A DNA stretch of 64,000 bases from contig NZ_QXDC01000002.1 of assembly GCF_003550065.1 (NCBI RefSeq), forward strand, positions 1,546,260 through 1,610,259, written 5' to 3'. The stretch is from Hephaestia caeni (GTDB lineage: Bacteria > Pseudomonadota > Alphaproteobacteria > Sphingomonadales > Sphingomonadaceae). How positions within the stretch are numbered: the first letter of the stretch is position 1; each line of letters begins with the position of its first letter. Position numbers and translations under genes: made by a program. Below the pieces are notes generated by a model. That model searched no databases. It worked only from the letters and a program-made list of their open reading frames with translations, and was not told where the DNA came from. Shown piece by piece: positions 18,899-28,605 of the stretch.

Positions 18899-20434
18899 GT
18901 GACTCTCTCGGGCAAGGTGCCGTCGTCGTTTCCCGCCGTTCGTATCCATCCGAGGGACAATGTCGTCACCGCGTCGCGGCGAATTGCCGCCGGCGAAGCG
19001 ATCGGCGACGGCGTGACGGCGGAAACCGCCGTCCCGATGGGCCACAAGATCGCGGCGGTCGCGATCGGGGCCGGCATGCCCGTCCTCAAATACGGTCAGG
19101 TGATCGGCGCCGCGACGCGCGATATCGCAAGAGGTGCCCACGTCCATGTTCATAATATGGAGATGTGCGACGTTCGCGCGGAGATCGCGGTGAATGCCGC
19201 CCCCGTACCGACCAACACGGCGGCGGAACGACACTTTCGAGGCTACCGCCGGCCAAACGGCACGGTGGGGGTCCGCAATTATGTCGGCGTCCTCACCTCG
19301 GTCAATTGCGCTGGAACGGCGGCGCGGCTGATCGCCGAGGCCGCCGAGAAGACCGGCCTGCTCGCCGATTATCCCGGCATCGACGGCATCGTGCCGATTT
19401 CCCACGGCACCGGATGCGGGCTCTCCGACAAGGGCGAAGGTTTCGACATCCTGCGGCGGACGCTCTGGGGCACGGCGGCCAACCCCAATTTCGGCGCCGT
19501 GCTGCTCGTCGGGCTCGGATGCGAAGTCGTGCAATCGGCCCAGCTCGCCGCCGATTTCGGCCTGCGGGGGCGCGACGACTTCCAGACCTTCACGATCCAG
19601 GACGTCGGCGGTACGCGCAAGGCGGTCGAACGCGGCCTCGACGCGCTGCGCGAGTTGCTCCCCGTCGCGGCGGCCGCGCGACGCACCGAATGCCCGGCGT
19701 CCGAATTGCGGCTCGGCCTTCAGTGCGGCGGTTCGGACGCATGGTCCGGGCTCACCGCCAACCCGGCGCTCGGCAACGCCGTAGACCGGCTCGTCGCGCT
19801 CGGCGGAACGGCGATCCTCTCGGAAACGCCCGAGATTTTCGGGGCCGATCATCTGCTCGCCGCGCGCGCGGTGCATCCCGATGTCGCCCGGCGGCTGGCG
19901 GCCCGCCTCGCCTGGTGGGAAGAATATACCACGCTGCATGGGGCGCAGATGAACAGCAACCCGTCGCCCGGCAACCTCGCAGGCGGCCTCACCACGATCC
20001 TCGAAAAGTCGCTGGGCGCGGTCGCGAAGGCAGGTACGTCGCCGCTCGTCGACGTCATCGAATATGCCGAGCCGTTGCGTCGCAACGGGCTTGTCTTCAT
20101 GGACAGCCCCGGCTTCGATCCGTGTTCAGCGACGGGCCAGGTCGCGAGCGGCGCAACGCTGATCGCGTTCACCACCGGGCGCGGATCGGCGTTCGGCTTC
20201 AAGCCGTCGCCGTCGATCAAACTGTCGTCCAACACCCCGCTTTACGAGCGCATGACCGACGACATCGACATCGACTGCGGCGGGATCATGACGGGCCGGA
20301 CAACGATCGAGGACAAGGGAAAAGACATTCTCGATCTGCTGCTCGACGTCGCCTCGGGAACCCGCACCAAGAGCGAGGAACTCGGCTATGGCGGCATCGA
20401 ATTCGTCCCGTGGCAGATCGGCGCGGTGATGTAG
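18899..20434 (+). CDS. uxaA: Altronate dehydratase family protein (UxaA/GarD type)
   Basis: Dehydrates D-altronate to 2-keto-3-deoxygluconate in the galacturonate pathway; family members use iron. The 511-residue protein has a short N-terminal SAF-like domain (about residues 1-95, with HKIAAVAI and KYGQVIG) and the large UxaA C-terminal domain with YRRPNGTVGVRNY, SHGTGCGLSDKGEG, GLGCEV, LQCGGSDAWSGLTANPALG and MTDDIDIDCGGIM. I chose the GTG at 18899 because GAAGGA lies just upstream; the open frame before it overlaps the operator. GarD-type galactarate dehydratases are close relatives, but the neighbouring kdgK, uxaC and ManD favour altronate. Confidence 0.88.
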   Translation: MTLSGKVPSSFPAVRIHPRDNVVTASRRIAAGEAIGDGVTAETAVPMGHKIAAVAIGAGMPVLKYGQVIGAATRDIARGAHVHVHNMEMCDVRAEIAVNAAPVPTNTAAERHFRGYRRPNGTVGVRNYVGVLTSVNCAGTAARLIAEAAEKTGLLADYPGIDGIVPISHGTGCGLSDKGEGFDILRRTLWGTAANPNFGAVLLVGLGCEVVQSAQLAADFGLRGRDDFQTFTIQDVGGTRKAVERGLDALRELLPVAAAARRTECPASELRLGLQCGGSDAWSGLTANPALGNAVDRLVALGGTAILSETPEIFGADHLLAARAVHPDVARRLAARLAWWEEYTTLHGAQMNSNPSPGNLAGGLTTILEKSLGAVAKAGTSPLVDVIEYAEPLRRNGLVFMDSPGFDPCSATGQVASGATLIAFTTGRGSAFGFKPSPSIKLSSNTPLYERMTDDIDIDCGGIMTGRTTIEDKGKDILDLLLDVASGTRTKSEELGYGGIEFVPWQIGAVM

Positions 20435-20451
20435 GTGATTGTCCGCCGGCG

Positions 20452-21489
20452 TCACCGGCGAACGTCGAGCCCCCCGCGCAGGAACGCGTCGATATCATTC
20501 TGGTCGAAATAGCTCGCGTCGCCGGGAAGCGAATGTTTCAGCGCGGCAAGCGCAAGGCCCGTCTGCGCCGCAACCTTGATGTCGCCGTCGCTCGTCAGCA
20601 AGCCGTGCAGAACGCCTGCCGCGAAGGCATCCCCTGCCCCGATCCGGTCGACGATATTCGAAAGCACGACCTCGGGGGTCTGGAACTGCTGGGCTGCCGT
20701 ATCGATGCGCGCGGCAAGCCGATGGCAATCGGTATCGACGATGTGCCGCGCCGTCGATGCGATCGCCAGAAGATTGGGAAAGGCGGTAAAGGCGGCCTCG
20801 GCGGCTTCCCGGCGTCGGTCCGGCCCATCTCCTTTGAAATCGCGATCGAGAAGCAGCGCGACATCGCGATGATTACCGAACAGGATGTCCGCCATCCCGA
20901 CCAACTCCCTCAGGATCGTCCGAGGATCGCTGTCCCAGGCGCTCCACAACTGCGCGCGGTAATTGCCGTCGAAGCTGACGACGATATCTCTTTCCTTCGC
21001 GGCCCGCACACCGGCAAGCGCAAGCGCGGCCGAACGCGCGCCGAGCGCCGGCGTAATCCCCGACAGGTGGAGATGCGTTACGCCGTCGAGCGCGCCGTCC
21101 CAGTCGATATCGTCGGCATCCGCGAGCGCGAACACACTGTCGCCGCGATCGTAAACGATCTCGGACGCGCGCAAACCGGCGCCGGGCGTCAGAAAATAGA
21201 GCCCCATGCGTCCGGTCGCGCGCGTGACATGGCGGCAATCGACGCCTGCACCGCGCAGAACGCCGATCGCCAGATCTCCCAGCGCGCTGTCGGGGACGCG
21301 GCCGATCATCCTCGCGTCATGCGACAGTCTGGCGAGCCCGATCGCGACATTCGCCTCGGCGCCCCCGACGTGAAGGTCGAGGGCGCGTGTTTGCTTGAGC
21401 AACTGGCGGCCCGGCGGCGACAGCCGCACGAGCAGTTCGCCGAGAAAAGCGAGGCGCGCGGCGGGCCGCTGCGCGCCGGGCACGATCAT
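20452..21489 (-). CDS. kdgK: 2-keto-3-deoxygluconate kinase (PfkB family)
   Basis: Phosphorylates KDG to KDPG, the last step before Entner-Doudoroff aldolase cleavage. The 345-residue protein starts FLGELLVRLSPP, has the early GGAEANVAIGLARL substrate loop and the C-terminal PfkB signature NIVDRIGAGDAFAAGVLHG, where Asp is the catalytic base. It lies tail-to-tail with uxaA and follows the transporter. A GTG at 21519 overlapping the transporter stop as GTGA is an alternative start adding ten residues. KDPG aldolase is not in the window. Confidence 0.88.
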   Translation of the reverse strand: MIVPGAQRPAARLAFLGELLVRLSPPGRQLLKQTRALDLHVGGAEANVAIGLARLSHDARMIGRVPDSALGDLAIGVLRGAGVDCRHVTRATGRMGLYFLTPGAGLRASEIVYDRGDSVFALADADDIDWDGALDGVTHLHLSGITPALGARSAALALAGVRAAKERDIVVSFDGNYRAQLWSAWDSDPRTILRELVGMADILFGNHRDVALLLDRDFKGDGPDRRREAAEAAFTAFPNLLAIASTARHIVDTDCHRLAARIDTAAQQFQTPEVVLSNIVDRIGAGDAFAAGVLHGLLTSDGDIKVAAQTGLALAALKHSLPGDASYFDQNDIDAFLRGGLDVRR

Positions 21490-21515
21490 CGCCCCGCCAA
21501 GGACGCCCGGAACGA

Positions 21516-22796
21516 TCACAATTGTACGCGATCGAGGCGCGGCGACAAGAGGTGGACCGCGGCAAGCGCCAGGAAATAGGCACAGGCGGCCACCGCAAAC
21601 AGAACCGTATAATTGTCGGGATTGGCATCGAGAACCCAGCCGGTTCCCTTCGCCATCACCATGCCGCCGATGGCCCCCATCGTGCCGCCGATGCCGACGA
21701 CCGATCCCACGGCGCCGCGCGGAAACGTATCCGAGGGGAGCGCGTAGAGGTTCGCTGAGAACGCCTGGTGCGCCGCCGTGGCCAGGCCGATCACCAATAC
21801 CGCCAGCCAGACATTGTCGATGCTCTGGGCGAAGAAGATCGGCACGACCGCACAGGCACAGATGAACATCGTCATCTTCCGTGCGAAATTGGCGGTTCGC
21901 CCTGCCTTCATCAGTCGCGACGACAGCCACCCGCCGGCAACCGATCCGACATCGGAAAGCAGATAGATCGCGGCCAGCGGCAAGCCGAAGGTGAGCAGGT
22001 TCAGATCATAGCGCTCGAGCAGATAGCCCGGCAGCCAGAACAGGAAGAACCACCAGATCGGGTCGATGAAGAACTTGCCGAGCGCGAAGGCCCAGGTTTC
22101 GCGGCGGGTAAAGACCGCACCATAGCCCATCGGCGTAACGGGATCGGCGGGGTCCTGTTCGATCCAGGCGAGTTCTTCGCCGCTCACCTTCTTGTGCTCG
22201 CGGGGGCTGCGATACATGACCAGCCAGAACCCGAGCCAGATGAACGCGAGCGCCCCGGTCACGACGAAGGCCGTCCGCCAGCCCCAGGCCACCACCATCA
22301 GCGGCACAACAAGCGGCGTCACGACCGCGCCGATATTCGCGCCGGCGTTGAAGATGCCGATCGCCAGCGCGCGCTCCTTCGCGGGGAACCATTCGGTCAC
22401 CGCCTTGATGCCCGCGGGGAAGTTGCCCGATTCGCCGATGCCCAGCCCGAAGCGGGCAAGCGCGAACTGCATCGTCGTATGCGCGCCGCCGTGCGCGATA
22501 TGCGCGAGCTGCCAGATCACGAACGCGATCGCATAGCCCAGCCGCGCGCCGATGGCATCGACGACCTTGCCGAAACCGATATAGCCGATGGCGTAGGCGA
22601 ACTGGAACCAGACGATGACGCTGGCATAATCCGCCTCGGACCAGTGGAGATCCTCCATCAGCGTCGGCTTCAGGACACCGATCATCTGCCGGTCGATATA
22701 GTTGATCACGGTCGCGGCGAAGAGCAACGCAACGATGCCCCAGCGATAGCGCCCTGCCCGCTTCACGGCGGACTGAATATGCTGCTCCCGTTCCAT
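21516..22796 (-). CDS. exuT: MFS hexuronate transporter (ExuT-like)
   Basis: A 426-residue major facilitator with about twelve membrane helices, resembling the ACS (anion:cation symporter) group that includes the galacturonate/glucuronate transporter ExuT. Motifs include INYIDRQMIGVLKP in the first helix, GIGESGNFPAGIKAVTEWFP and FNAGANIGAVVTP. It would bring monomeric uronates across the inner membrane. The start at 22796 has GGGGAGAGG immediately upstream. It precedes kdgK in the same direction and diverges from uxaC across a LacI-type palindrome. Confidence 0.87.
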   Translation of the reverse strand: MEREQHIQSAVKRAGRYRWGIVALLFAATVINYIDRQMIGVLKPTLMEDLHWSEADYASVIVWFQFAYAIGYIGFGKVVDAIGARLGYAIAFVIWQLAHIAHGGAHTTMQFALARFGLGIGESGNFPAGIKAVTEWFPAKERALAIGIFNAGANIGAVVTPLVVPLMVVAWGWRTAFVVTGALAFIWLGFWLVMYRSPREHKKVSGEELAWIEQDPADPVTPMGYGAVFTRRETWAFALGKFFIDPIWWFFLFWLPGYLLERYDLNLLTFGLPLAAIYLLSDVGSVAGGWLSSRLMKAGRTANFARKMTMFICACAVVPIFFAQSIDNVWLAVLVIGLATAAHQAFSANLYALPSDTFPRGAVGSVVGIGGTMGAIGGMVMAKGTGWVLDANPDNYTVLFAVAACAYFLALAAVHLLSPRLDRVQL

Positions 22797-22874
22797 ACCT
22801 CTCCCCGATTTCATTATTTTCGGATCGCGCATCGTGTCGCGACGTGCTTCTCGTTCGGCCCTTGGCTACACAAT

Positions 22875-22888
22875 TGCCAGCGCTGGCA
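22875..22888. promoter_or_regulatory. Perfect 14-bp LacI-family operator
   Basis: TGCCAGCGCTGGCA is a perfect palindrome centred on CG and fits the general LacI-family pattern TGNNANCGNTNNCA. It lies in the divergent region between the uronate transporter and uxaC. The LacI-family gene at 25792-26829 at the end of the uxaC operon is the obvious candidate to bind it. Confidence 0.75.
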
Positions 22889-22945
22889 CAAGGGACTATA
22901 GGGACCGCCCATTGAGCCCTGTCCGGCTGATCGATGGAGAGATGG

Positions 22946-24385
22946 ATGCCCGAACTGTCCCTGAACCCCGACCGGTTGTTCCCGGCCGACTCATCGACCC
23001 GGGCGCTCGCGCGATCGCTGTACGAATCGATTGTCGATCTGCCGATCATCTCGCCGCATGGGCATACCGACCCCGCGTGGTTCGCCACCGACGCGGCATG
23101 GGACAATGCGACCGAACTGCTGCTCGCGCCGGACCATTATATTTTCCGCATGCTCTACAGCCAGGGCATCGATCTCGACGCGCTGCGCGTGCCGCGGCGC
23201 GACGGTGTGCCGGCAACCGATCCGCGCGCAGCGTGGCGGCTGTTCGCGAGCAATTACCATCTGTTCCGCGGCACCCCATCGCGGATGTGGCTGGATCATG
23301 TCTTCGCCGACGTCTTCGGCTGCGACCGGCTGCTCGATGCCGCGACCGCCGATGATTATTACGATCGTATCAATGCGGCGCTGGCGACCCCTGATTTCCG
23401 CCCCCGCGCGCTGTTCGACCGCTTCCGGATCGCATTCCTCGCGACCACCGAAGGCGCCGACGATCCGCTCGACCATCACGCCGCGATCCGCCGCTCGGGC
23501 TGGAAGGGGCGCGTCGTCACCACCTATCGCCCCGATTCGGTGATCGACGTCGAGCACGAAGCCTTCGCCGGCGCGCTCGCGACATTTGGCACGCTGACCG
23601 GCGAGGATGTGTCGAGTTGGAAGGGCTATCTCGCCGCCCACCGCAAGCGCCGCGCCGATTTCCGTGCCGCCGGGGCAACGGCGACCGATCACGGCTTCGC
23701 CACGGCGCAGACGGCCAACCTGACGCCGACCGAGTCCGAGGCGCTGTTCGGCCGCATCATCGCGGGCACCTGGTCGCCCGCGGATGCCGAACTCTTCCGC
23801 GCCCAGATGCTGACCGAGATGGCGAAAATGAGCGTCGACGACGGCATGACGATGCAGATTCATCCCGGCGCCAGCCGCAATCACAACGCGGCGCTGTTCC
23901 ACAGCCACGGCCGCGACAAGGGCGCCGACATCCCGATGCGCACCGATTACGTGCAGGCGCTCAAACCCCTGCTCGACGTCGTCGGCAACGAACCCGGCCT
24001 GACCGTGATCCTCTTCACCCTCGACGAAAGCACCTATACGCGCGAGCTTGCCCCGCTCGCCGGCCATTATCCGTGTCTGCGGCTCGGCCCGCCGTGGTGG
24101 TTCCACGACAGCCCCGAAGGCATGCGCCGCTTCCGCGAGATGACCACCGAGACCGCCGGATTCTACAACACCGTCGGCTTCAACGACGATACGCGTGCCT
24201 TCCTGTCGATCCCAGCGCGCCACGACGTCGCGCGCCGCGTCGATTGCGCCTTTCTCGCCCGCCTCGTCGGCGAGGGCCGGCTGACCGATTGGGAAGCAGC
24301 CGATCTCGCGCATGAACTCACCGACGGTCTCGTCCGCAAAGCCTATAAGCTCGATGCCCCGCTGAGCGCGCCGGAGGCCGCATGA
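22946..24385 (+). CDS. uxaC: Uronate (glucuronate/galacturonate) isomerase
   Basis: Isomerises D-glucuronate to D-fructuronate and D-galacturonate to D-tagaturonate. The 479-residue protein belongs to the amidohydrolase-fold uronate isomerases. PIISPHGHTDPAWF carries the first metal-binding histidines, and MQIHPGASRNHN, RTDYVQALKPLLD and PPWWFHDSPEGMRRFRE are typical downstream blocks. I chose the ATG at 22946, placed just after GGAGAG; an ATG four codons upstream overlaps that ribosome site. The stop overlaps the next start (ATGA). Confidence 0.94.
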   Translation: MPELSLNPDRLFPADSSTRALARSLYESIVDLPIISPHGHTDPAWFATDAAWDNATELLLAPDHYIFRMLYSQGIDLDALRVPRRDGVPATDPRAAWRLFASNYHLFRGTPSRMWLDHVFADVFGCDRLLDAATADDYYDRINAALATPDFRPRALFDRFRIAFLATTEGADDPLDHHAAIRRSGWKGRVVTTYRPDSVIDVEHEAFAGALATFGTLTGEDVSSWKGYLAAHRKRRADFRAAGATATDHGFATAQTANLTPTESEALFGRIIAGTWSPADAELFRAQMLTEMAKMSVDDGMTMQIHPGASRNHNAALFHSHGRDKGADIPMRTDYVQALKPLLDVVGNEPGLTVILFTLDESTYTRELAPLAGHYPCLRLGPPWWFHDSPEGMRRFREMTTETAGFYNTVGFNDDTRAFLSIPARHDVARRVDCAFLARLVGEGRLTDWEAADLAHELTDGLVRKAYKLDAPLSAPEAA

Positions 24386-25791
24386 CGCGCTTGTCCAACG
24401 CGACGCTCGATCGCGTGCCGCCTGCCGTCGCCCGGCCGGGTTATGACCGGGCAGCGATGGTGCCTGGCGTGGTCCACTTCGGCCCCGGCGCCTTTCACCG
24501 CGCGCATCAGGCCGCGGCGTTCGACACGCTGCTCGGTGACGATCCGCGCTGGGGCATCACCGGGGTCAGCCTCAATTCGCACGGCGTTGCCGACGCGCTG
24601 AACCCGCAGGACGGACTCTACACGCTCGCGCTGCGCGAGGCGGAGACCGATTATCGCATCATCGGCTCGATCGCCCGCGTCCTGACCGGCGGCGAGCGTG
24701 CGGCGATTCTGGCCGCCCTCGCCGCCCCCGCGACGCGCATTTTCAGCACGACGGTGACCGAGAAAGGCTATTGCCTCGGCGCCGACGGCACGCTCGATAT
24801 GGATCACCCCGCCATCGCCGCGGACCTGATCCACCCCCGCGAGCCGCGATCAGCGATCGGCTGGCTCGTCGCCGGCCTTGCGGCACGGCGGCACGCGGGG
24901 TTGCCCGGCGTCACCATCCTGTCGTGCGACAATCTCGCCGACAACGGCCGCAAGGTCGGCGCCGCGGTGCGCGCCTTTGCGCAAGCGACCGACCCCGATA
25001 CCGCGCGATGGATCGAGCAGGAGGTTCGCTTCCCCAACGCGATGGTCGATTCGATCACCCCGGCGACCGACGACGCGCTCCGCGCGAGCACCATCGCGGC
25101 GATCGGCATGGAGGACACCTGGCCGATCCAGCGCGAACGCTTCACCCAATGGGTGATCGAGGACGATTTTGTCGGCGAACGCCCCGAACTCGACCGCGCG
25201 GGCGTCACTTTCACGCGCGACGTTCATGGATATGAGGCCGCCAAGCTCCGCCTGCTCAACGGCGCGCATTCGACGCTCGCCTATCTCGGGCTGGGTCTCG
25301 ACCACGCGACGGTCGCCGACGCGATGGCGGATGCCGGGCTTGCCGCCTTCATCGAACGGCTGATGCGCGAGGATATCGCGCCGTCGCTCTCGCCGCCGTC
25401 CGGGTTCGACGTCCCCGCCTATATCGCCGACATTCTCGCCCGCTTCGCCAACCCGGCGATCGAGCACAAGTTGTCGCAGATCGCCTGGGATGGGTCGCAA
25501 AAGCTGCCGTATCGTATCCTCGACACGCTGCGCGACGCGCGCGCCGCCGGCCGCCCGATCGATCGCCTGACGATTTCCGTCGCCGCGTGGCTGCGCTTCA
25601 TCGAGCACGCAGCCGCGACCGGACAGCGCATCACCGATCCGCTCGCCGATCGCTTGCTCGCGCATGGCGGCGACTGGCGCGCGATCCTCGCCATGCCCGA
25701 GATTTTCGCTGATCTGTCGGCGGACGCTTCCTTCATTGACGCCGTCGGCCGGGCACGGGCCGCGCTCGCCGACCCGCGGGGCTTCGCCTGA
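24382..25791 (+). CDS. uxuB: Fructuronate/tagaturonate reductase (mannitol dehydrogenase family)
   Basis: NAD-dependent reduction of fructuronate to mannonate or tagaturonate to altronate. The 469-residue protein belongs to the polyol long-chain dehydrogenases. VHFGPGAFHRAHQA forms the nucleotide-binding region, SLNSHGVADALNPQDGLYTL follows, and the catalytic Lys-Asn-His pattern is in KLRLLNGAHSTLAYLG. It overlaps uxaC by four bases, which fits the next step of the same pathway. Because both UxaA and ManD are present, it could serve either or both uronates. The symbol is the best guess between uxuB and uxaB. Confidence 0.85.
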   Translation: MTRLSNATLDRVPPAVARPGYDRAAMVPGVVHFGPGAFHRAHQAAAFDTLLGDDPRWGITGVSLNSHGVADALNPQDGLYTLALREAETDYRIIGSIARVLTGGERAAILAALAAPATRIFSTTVTEKGYCLGADGTLDMDHPAIAADLIHPREPRSAIGWLVAGLAARRHAGLPGVTILSCDNLADNGRKVGAAVRAFAQATDPDTARWIEQEVRFPNAMVDSITPATDDALRASTIAAIGMEDTWPIQRERFTQWVIEDDFVGERPELDRAGVTFTRDVHGYEAAKLRLLNGAHSTLAYLGLGLDHATVADAMADAGLAAFIERLMREDIAPSLSPPSGFDVPAYIADILARFANPAIEHKLSQIAWDGSQKLPYRILDTLRDARAAGRPIDRLTISVAAWLRFIEHAAATGQRITDPLADRLLAHGGDWRAILAMPEIFADLSADASFIDAVGRARAALADPRGFA

Positions 25792-26829
25792 TCAACCCTG
25801 TGGAGGCGGCGCGGTGGAGCCGCCCTCGACAATGGTGAGCACGGCGCCGAGATCGGCCGGCTCGGTCACGCCTTCGATCAGGTCGAGCAGGCACCGCGTC
25901 GTTTTTTGCGCCATCTCGCCGAGCGGACGATTGACGGTGGTCAGCGCGGGCGTGAGCATCTCGGCGATCATGCTGCCGTCGAAACCGACGACCGACAGCA
26001 TGTCCGGCACGGATATCCCGCGCGCGACGGCAGCCTTGAGCACAGCGGCGGCCATGATGTCGTTCGCGGCGAAGATCGCCGTCGGCCGCGGCTCGACTGC
26101 GAGCAATCGTTCCGCCGCCGCATAGCCCGACTCGAAATCATAATTGCCCTCGTCTTCCCCGCTAAGCGACAGGCCGCGTTCGGCCAACGCTGCGATAAAT
26201 CCCGCACGCCGTTCGGACGCCGAAAAGAAGACGGTCGGTCCGTTGATCGTGGCGATATGCCGATGCCCGAGGTCGACGAGGTAATGCGCGACCTCGGCGG
26301 CGATACGGCGCTCGTCGGAAACCAGGATGGCCGAAAAACCCTCGATCGGCACCGACGAGATCGCAACGGCGGGGACGCCTTCTTTATGGAGCGCCGCGCC
26401 CATGCCGACCACACCGGAGACCGGCGACAAGACGACGACACCATCGACTCGCGACCGCCGCACGAAATCGAGCACGTCCTCGACCGATCCGTCCGCACCG
26501 GCAGGCGCGGGATGAACGACGAGTTCATACCCTCGCCCCGACGCTTCGGCGACGACGCCCCGCTGGACGGCATCGAGCACCAGCGCATTGCGGTCGTTAT
26601 GGACGACACCGATGAGATAGGATCGCCCGGTGGCGAGCCCCCGCGCCCGCGGGCTCGGCTTGAATTCCAGATGCGCGATCGCCGCTTCGATGCGCGCGCG
26701 CGTTTCCCGATTGACCTTGGGGCTCTTGTTGAGGACGCGCGAGACGGTCCGGATCGAAACCCCCGCTTCGTTCGCGACGTCATGGATGGTGACCCCGGCT
26801 CCCGCCCGGTCGCGCGGCAAATATCCCAT
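25792..26829 (-). CDS. LacI-family transcriptional regulator
   Basis: A 345-residue repressor with the N-terminal LacI helix-turn-helix and hinge (VTIHDVANEAGVSIRTVSRVLN, about residues 14-35, in two parts) and a periplasmic-binding-protein-like sensor domain with IFAANDIMAAAVLKA and LSVVGFDGS. It ends directly against uxuB on the opposite strand. Its position suggests that it senses a uronate intermediate and controls the transporter-kdgK and uxaC-uxuB units through the palindrome at 22875-22888. The start at 26829 leaves a short lead before the DNA-binding domain; a longer in-frame form begins at 26877. Confidence 0.88.
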   Translation of the reverse strand: MGYLPRDRAGAGVTIHDVANEAGVSIRTVSRVLNKSPKVNRETRARIEAAIAHLEFKPSPRARGLATGRSYLIGVVHNDRNALVLDAVQRGVVAEASGRGYELVVHPAPAGADGSVEDVLDFVRRSRVDGVVVLSPVSGVVGMGAALHKEGVPAVAISSVPIEGFSAILVSDERRIAAEVAHYLVDLGHRHIATINGPTVFFSASERRAGFIAALAERGLSLSGEDEGNYDFESGYAAAERLLAVEPRPTAIFAANDIMAAAVLKAAVARGISVPDMLSVVGFDGSMIAEMLTPALTTVNRPLGEMAQKTTRCLLDLIEGVTEPADLGAVLTIVEGGSTAPPPQG

Positions 26830-26908
26830 AGCGCGATGTGCTACCCGGATCGCCTTGCGCGTCAAGCGACGCCACACCGAACGGCGCCGCCCCCCGACAT
26901 TGGGGGCG

Positions 26909-28558
26909 CTATGGCTTGCGGCTACTGACCTCCTTCAGCCAGTCGTTGTACGCGCGATCGAGCCGAGCGACGATCTCGGGATGCGCCGCCGCAAGGTCGT
27001 GCGTTTCCGTCCGGTCGGTCGCGATGTTGTACAATTCCCATGTGCCGTCTTCGGCCTCGCCTTGCGGGACGATCGACACCAGCTTCCAGTCGCCGTCGCG
27101 AACCGATCGGCTCCAGCGCCAGCGGTTGAAGATCGGGCGCGGTCGCGAAACCGTTGGGCTGCCTTCCAACAGCGGCACCAGGCTGATGCCGGGAAGCGGC
27201 GCCGCGCGTCCCGTGGCATCGGCGGTCGGGATATACGACAGGCCCGCCAGATCGAGCAGCGTCGGATGAATGTCGATCAGGTTCGACAGCGCCTCGACCC
27301 GGCGATTCTTCGATCCGAGCGCGCGCGGCCAATGCACGATCAGCGGTGAGGCGGTCCCGCCTTGATAGCTGTCGTTCTTATAATAGCGGAAGGGCGTGTT
27401 CGACACCTCGGCCCAGTCGGGTCCAAGGCTCGCCCACCGCCCTACCGACCCGATGGGATTGTCGGCGCCGATCTCCCGCCCCGTCTTGCCTTTGGTCACC
27501 AGTTCGGCCGAGCTGCCGTTATCCGACATGAAAAGGATCAGCGTGTCGTCGAGCGTCCCGTTCGCTTCGAGGAACGCGACGATGCGTCCCACCTGTTCGT
27601 CGAGCCGGTGGATCATCGCGGCATAGATTTCCATGCGCGCGGTCTGATCGGCCTTTTCGGCGGCCGTCATCTTGTTCCAGTCGCGATAGACGGCGGTGGG
27701 GCGCGGATAGCGATCGTCGACCAGCTTCAGACGCCGAAGATTGGCCCAGCGCTTGTCCGCGATACGCGCATAGCCGCCGTCGAACTTTCCGCGATAGGGT
27801 GCCCGCGCCTCATCGGGCGCTTGCAGCGGATCGTGCGGCGCGGTGTACGCGAGATAAAGCAGATAGGGCGCCTTGTCGGCCGTCGCCTCGCGAAGATAGT
27901 CGATCGTCCAGTCGGTAAAGGCGTCGGTCGTATAGAAGTTCGGATCATCAGGCGTGTAGCCCTTGGCGCACTTCCCCTCGAAGCACCAAACCCGGCCGTC
28001 CTTTTCCTTGCGTGCGGGCTCCGGCTCGCCCGGGCGGGCCTTCGTGCCCGGATTGAAATAATTCCCCGCGCCGTCGCGCAGCCCGACATAATGATCGAAC
28101 CCGCGCTCGATCGGGTTTTCGCTGCCGTGATGCTTGCCGACCATATAGGTGTGATAGCCCGCGCGCCGGAGCGATTCGGCAAAGGTGGTGCCGCCTATCA
28201 TCCGGGTGTTCGAGCTTTTATCCTTGCCCACCTGCTGCGGGTAGAGCCCGGTCATCAGCGACGCGCGCGAGGGGAAGCATTTGGACGTATTGGTGAACTG
28301 CGTGAATTGCAGGCCCTCACGCGCCAACCGATCGAGGTTCGGCGTCGCGATTTCCGATCCATAGGCGCCGAGATCCGACCAGCCCATGTCGTCGGCCAGA
28401 ATGAGGATGATGTTGGGCTTGCTTCCCGTGAGGTCGTGCAAAGGCCGTGTATCGCCCGAAGGCGACGTATCGGCCGCCATTGCCGGGCCATGCCGGTCGA
28501 CGCAGCCCGAAACCGCCATCAGCAAGGCGATCGACAGAAAGGCGGCACTTCGCTTCAT
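26909..28558 (-). CDS. Sulfatase 1, exported lipoprotein (S1 family)
   Basis: An arylsulfatase-type enzyme that would remove sulfate esters from a glycan. The 549-residue protein starts with a lipoprotein signal (FLSIALLMAVSGC, lipid Cys19). ILADDMGWSDLG binds the calcium ion, and the formylglycine site is canonical: Cys94 in KCFPSRASLMTG. HGSENP, YTAPHDPLQAP and FMSDNGSS supply further active-site residues. It belongs to the arylsulfatase A-like group, but the exact subfamily and sugar cannot be read by eye. It diverges from sulfatase 2, and a GntR-type site lies 33-47 bases upstream. Confidence 0.9.
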   Translation of the reverse strand: MKRSAAFLSIALLMAVSGCVDRHGPAMAADTSPSGDTRPLHDLTGSKPNIILILADDMGWSDLGAYGSEIATPNLDRLAREGLQFTQFTNTSKCFPSRASLMTGLYPQQVGKDKSSNTRMIGGTTFAESLRRAGYHTYMVGKHHGSENPIERGFDHYVGLRDGAGNYFNPGTKARPGEPEPARKEKDGRVWCFEGKCAKGYTPDDPNFYTTDAFTDWTIDYLREATADKAPYLLYLAYTAPHDPLQAPDEARAPYRGKFDGGYARIADKRWANLRRLKLVDDRYPRPTAVYRDWNKMTAAEKADQTARMEIYAAMIHRLDEQVGRIVAFLEANGTLDDTLILFMSDNGSSAELVTKGKTGREIGADNPIGSVGRWASLGPDWAEVSNTPFRYYKNDSYQGGTASPLIVHWPRALGSKNRRVEALSNLIDIHPTLLDLAGLSYIPTADATGRAAPLPGISLVPLLEGSPTVSRPRPIFNRWRWSRSVRDGDWKLVSIVPQGEAEDGTWELYNIATDRTETHDLAAAHPEIVARLDRAYNDWLKEVSSRKP

Positions 28559-28590
28559 CGACGGACTCCGATCAATGTGGATTCGGACAA

Positions 28591-28605
28591 CAGGTCTGGC
28601 CAGTT
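28591..28605. promoter_or_regulatory. GntR-type operator upstream of sulfatase 1
   Basis: CAGGTCTGGCCAGTT reads AACTGGCCAGACCTG on the coding strand of sulfatase 1, matching the shared pattern AYTGGTMAGRCCARY except for two positions. It is 33-47 bases before the start codon. Confidence 0.55.

Noticed and set aside
20452..21930. 492-aa form of the kdgK frame reaching into the transporter gene
   Set aside because: The extra N-terminus is a shadow of the MFS coding sequence; the PfkB fold begins at FLGELLVRL after 21489.
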